Positions 6,191-7,499 of a stretch of 7,499 nucleotides of DNA are shown piece by piece. A model generated the notes under the pieces. The model saw only the letters and a list, made by a program, of their open reading frames with translations, did not search any database and had not been told where the DNA came from. Source of the stretch: JBDUDK01 sp040002995 (GTDB taxonomy: Bacteria; Actinomycetota; Acidimicrobiia; Acidimicrobiales; Ilumatobacteraceae); NCBI GenBank assembly GCA_040002995.1, contig JBDUDK010000102.1, positions 1-7,499 on the forward strand, in the 5' to 3' direction. How positions within the stretch are numbered: position 1 is the first letter of the stretch; each line of letters starts with the position of its first letter. A program made the translations under genes and the position numbers.

Positions 6191-6213
6191 TGGCAACCAC
6201 GCTCATGGTGCCA
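6191..6213 (-). promoter_or_regulatory. Hairpin next to the dioxygenase ribosome binding site
   Basis: TGGC (6191-6194) and ACCA (6196-6199) pair with TGGT (6206-6209) and GCCA (6210-6213), giving 8 base pairs with one bulged A and a 6-nt loop. On the minus strand the stem ends only two bases before AAGGAGG (6182-6188). It could modulate translation of the dioxygenase, be a protein binding site, or weakly terminate the mgsA transcript. Confidence 0.4.
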
Positions 6214-6239
6214 CCTCTGGGCGACTTAGCGCGACGAGC

Positions 6240-6716
6240 TCACGGCCTGGTGGCCACCGCTCCATAGTCGGGCAGGACCGGCTGATAGTCGCTGTTGAGC
6301 AGCGGCGACGAGATCAGGTAGTCAGCCGTGGCCCGGTTGCAAGCGATCGGGATGTTCCACACCACCGCGATGCGCAGAAGCGCGCGTACGTCGGGGTCGT
6401 GCGGTTGGGGCTCGAGCGGATCCCAGAAGAACAGCACGAGATCGATTTCGCCTTCCGTGATCTTCGCGCCGAGCTGTTGGTCGCCACCCAGAGGGCCACT
6501 ACGAAACAGCGTGACGGGAATCCCGAGCTCGCTCTCGACCAAACCGCCCGTCGTGCCGGTTGCGAACAGTTGGTGTTCGGCGAGGATGTCGCGGTTGAAG
6601 TGGGCCCAGTCGAGTAGGTCGCGCTTCTTGTTGTCATGAGCCACGAGAGCGATTCGCCGCGGCGAGTCGTCGCGCGGACCGATCACCGGCAGAGGCTTGC
6701 GACTACGGGGGTGCAT
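6240..6716 (-). CDS. mgsA: Methylglyoxal synthase
   Basis: This converts dihydroxyacetone phosphate to methylglyoxal and phosphate in the cytoplasm, a bypass of lower glycolysis used when phosphate is limiting or sugar phosphates build up. The product from ATG 6716 is 158 aa, close to the 152 aa of the E. coli enzyme. Conserved residues are intact: His27-Asp28 in ALVAHDNKK, the phosphate-binding ATGTTG (52-57) and SGP (73-75), catalytic Asp79 in GGDQQ, Asp99 in FFWDP, and His106 and Asp109 in PHDPD. The start is uncertain: ATG 6716 has no good ribosome binding site, and GTG 6686 is a shorter alternative. A longer reading frame back to 6896 would run antisense through the channel gene and is rejected. 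The gene is divergent from the TMEM175 gene, with 124 bases between them. Confidence 0.95.
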   Translation of the reverse strand: MHPRSRKPLPVIGPRDDSPRRIALVAHDNKKRDLLDWAHFNRDILAEHQLFATGTTGGLVESELGIPVTLFRSGPLGGDQQLGAKITEGEIDLVLFFWDPLEPQPHDPDVRALLRIAVVWNIPIACNRATADYLISSPLLNSDYQPVLPDYGAVATRP

Positions 6717-6840
6717 CGAGCGAGGATGGCAGCGATTCGTTTCCGTCGCGTCGCGCACAAGTGAACATTCGGTGCTGCGCTGGTCAAAGCCCACTACCGT
6801 GCCTACAGCCAAGGCCATTTTGGGCGGTAGCAGAACGACG
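6717..6840. promoter_or_regulatory. Divergent intergenic region, mgsA / TMEM175 gene
   Basis: These 124 bases should carry both promoters, since the two genes diverge. On the minus strand TTGACC (complement of 6782-6787) is a good -35 match but lacks a clear -10 at 16-19 bases. On the plus strand TACCGT (6795-6800) fits a TANNNT -10 without a good -35. No long inverted repeat is seen. Confidence 0.35.
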
Positions 6841-7449
6841 ATGAACAGCACAAGGTTGGAAGCTTTCAGTGACGGTGTTTTCGCCGTGGCCATCACACTG
6901 CTCGCGCTCGATCTCGCGGTGGAGGGTCCGGGAACCGGTCACGGTTCGCTCGCCCATCAACTGAGTGACCATTGGCCCTCGTTCGCGGCCTACGTCGTCA
7001 GCTTCTTCACAATCGGGATCACGTGGGTGAATCATCACGCGCTGTTCAAGACATTCGCCAAGACCGATCGCTTGTTGGCCTTCTTGAATTTGCTGCTGCT
7101 GCTGTTCATCGTGGCGATCCCCTTTGCAACCGCCACGATGGCGAGCTACCTCCGCGGCGGTGGCGCCGATGCCCACCTCGCCGCCGCGCTCTACGCGGCT
7201 GTCCTCGAAGGCATGGGTTTGAGTTTCGCCGCCGTCTTCGTGTGGTCGCTCCGCAGAGACCGGCGGCGCGAGCCGCTCCCCGCTGGTGCTGCCCGAGCGG
7301 CGGTTCTGCGCTTCACGATCGGCTCTCTCGTCTATCTGGTGACGATCGGGCTGGCGTTTGTGAGCGCGCCGGCGGCTCTCGTGTTGATGGCGCTCGTTGC
7401 GTTGTACTACGTGTTCGAGCAGACGCCCACCGGCGAGAGCGCCGACTAG
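6841..7449 (+). CDS. TMEM175-family (DUF1211) potassium channel
   Basis: This 202-aa membrane protein belongs to the TMEM175/DUF1211 family. Its bacterial members are six-helix proteins that assemble as tetramers and conduct K+, without the TVGYG filter of ordinary potassium channels. The family signature Arg-x3-Phe-Ser-Asp is present at residues 5-11 (RLEAFSD), opening helix 1 (GVFAVAITLLALDL). Further helices are predicted at about 45-64, 77-97, 112-136, 153-174 and 177-193. NHHALFK (64-70) after helix 2 is also typical. The start is ATG 6841: it places the signature at the extreme N-terminus, as in relatives. No strong ribosome binding site precedes it. Upstream in-frame starts (ATG 6697) would add an arginine-rich extension through the mgsA start region and are unlikely. 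It probably affects membrane potential or K+ balance. Confidence 0.92.
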   Translation: MNSTRLEAFSDGVFAVAITLLALDLAVEGPGTGHGSLAHQLSDHWPSFAAYVVSFFTIGITWVNHHALFKTFAKTDRLLAFLNLLLLLFIVAIPFATATMASYLRGGGADAHLAAALYAAVLEGMGLSFAAVFVWSLRRDRRREPLPAGAARAAVLRFTIGSLVYLVTIGLAFVSAPAALVLMALVALYYVFEQTPTGESAD

Positions 7450-7469
7450 CCACCAAAGAAAGGACCTCT

Positions 7470-7499
7470 ATGGCCCGTACTGTGATCCCCGTTTCCGAC
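7470..7499 (+). CDS. Start of a further gene, cut by the window end
   Basis: ATG 7470 begins a frame reading MARTVIPVSD up to the last base. AAAGGA (7459-7464) lies five bases upstream, a good ribosome binding site. It starts 20 bases after the channel stop and is probably co-transcribed with it. Ten residues are too few to name the product. Confidence 0.6.
   Translation, partial: MARTVIPVSD

Noticed and set aside
6249..6258. Perfect 10-bp palindrome GGTGGCCACC
   Set aside because: It lies inside the mgsA coding region; a palindrome this short is expected by chance in GC-rich DNA.
6717..6896. 60-residue N-terminal extension of methylglyoxal synthase
   Set aside because: It would be antisense to the TMEM175 start and signature, and the enzyme from ATG 6716 already has the normal length.

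Overview
The window is high-GC DNA with short or overlapping gene junctions, GTG and TTG starts, and gene families common in Actinobacteria: DUF5671 membrane proteins, DesK/NarL-like sensor kinases with very short dimerisation domains, and Flp-type pilins. I infer an actinobacterium, perhaps of an environmental lineage such as Acidimicrobiia. I could not run a similarity search, so the taxonomy is tentative. I see no phage, transposon, CRISPR, tRNA or rRNA.

Left part (1-1113). The first ~250 bases hold the wreck of an alpha/beta-hydrolase gene on the plus strand, with two in-frame stops and at least two frameshifts. A strong 11-bp hairpin separates it from a convergent minus-strand gene for a Flp/Fap-type pilin. 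A 260-base intergenic region rich in inverted repeats divides the pilin from a divergent small gene for a cysteine-containing, zinc-ribbon-like protein.

Centre (1218-4435). Four plus-strand genes form a tight operon: a DUF5671-like four-helix membrane protein, a membrane sensor histidine kinase, a NarL/LuxR-type response regulator, and a coiled-coil protein of an uncharacterised actinobacterial family. The kinase probably overlaps the first gene. The kinase stop and regulator start overlap inside an exact 12-nt tandem duplication. The coiled-coil gene uses a ribosome binding site that begins inside the regulator stop codon. The layout suggests one signalling unit whose input is at the membrane and whose output is transcriptional.

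Right part (4438-7499). Three minus-strand genes (transcribed mgsA, then a PhyH-type dioxygenase, then a DUF1353 membrane protein) converge on the operon with only 2 bases between stop codons. Methylglyoxal synthase is a metabolic bypass enzyme. The dioxygenase is probably Fe(II)/2-oxoglutarate dependent, substrate unknown. Divergent from mgsA is a TMEM175-family potassium channel gene, followed by the first ten codons of another gene cut by the window end.
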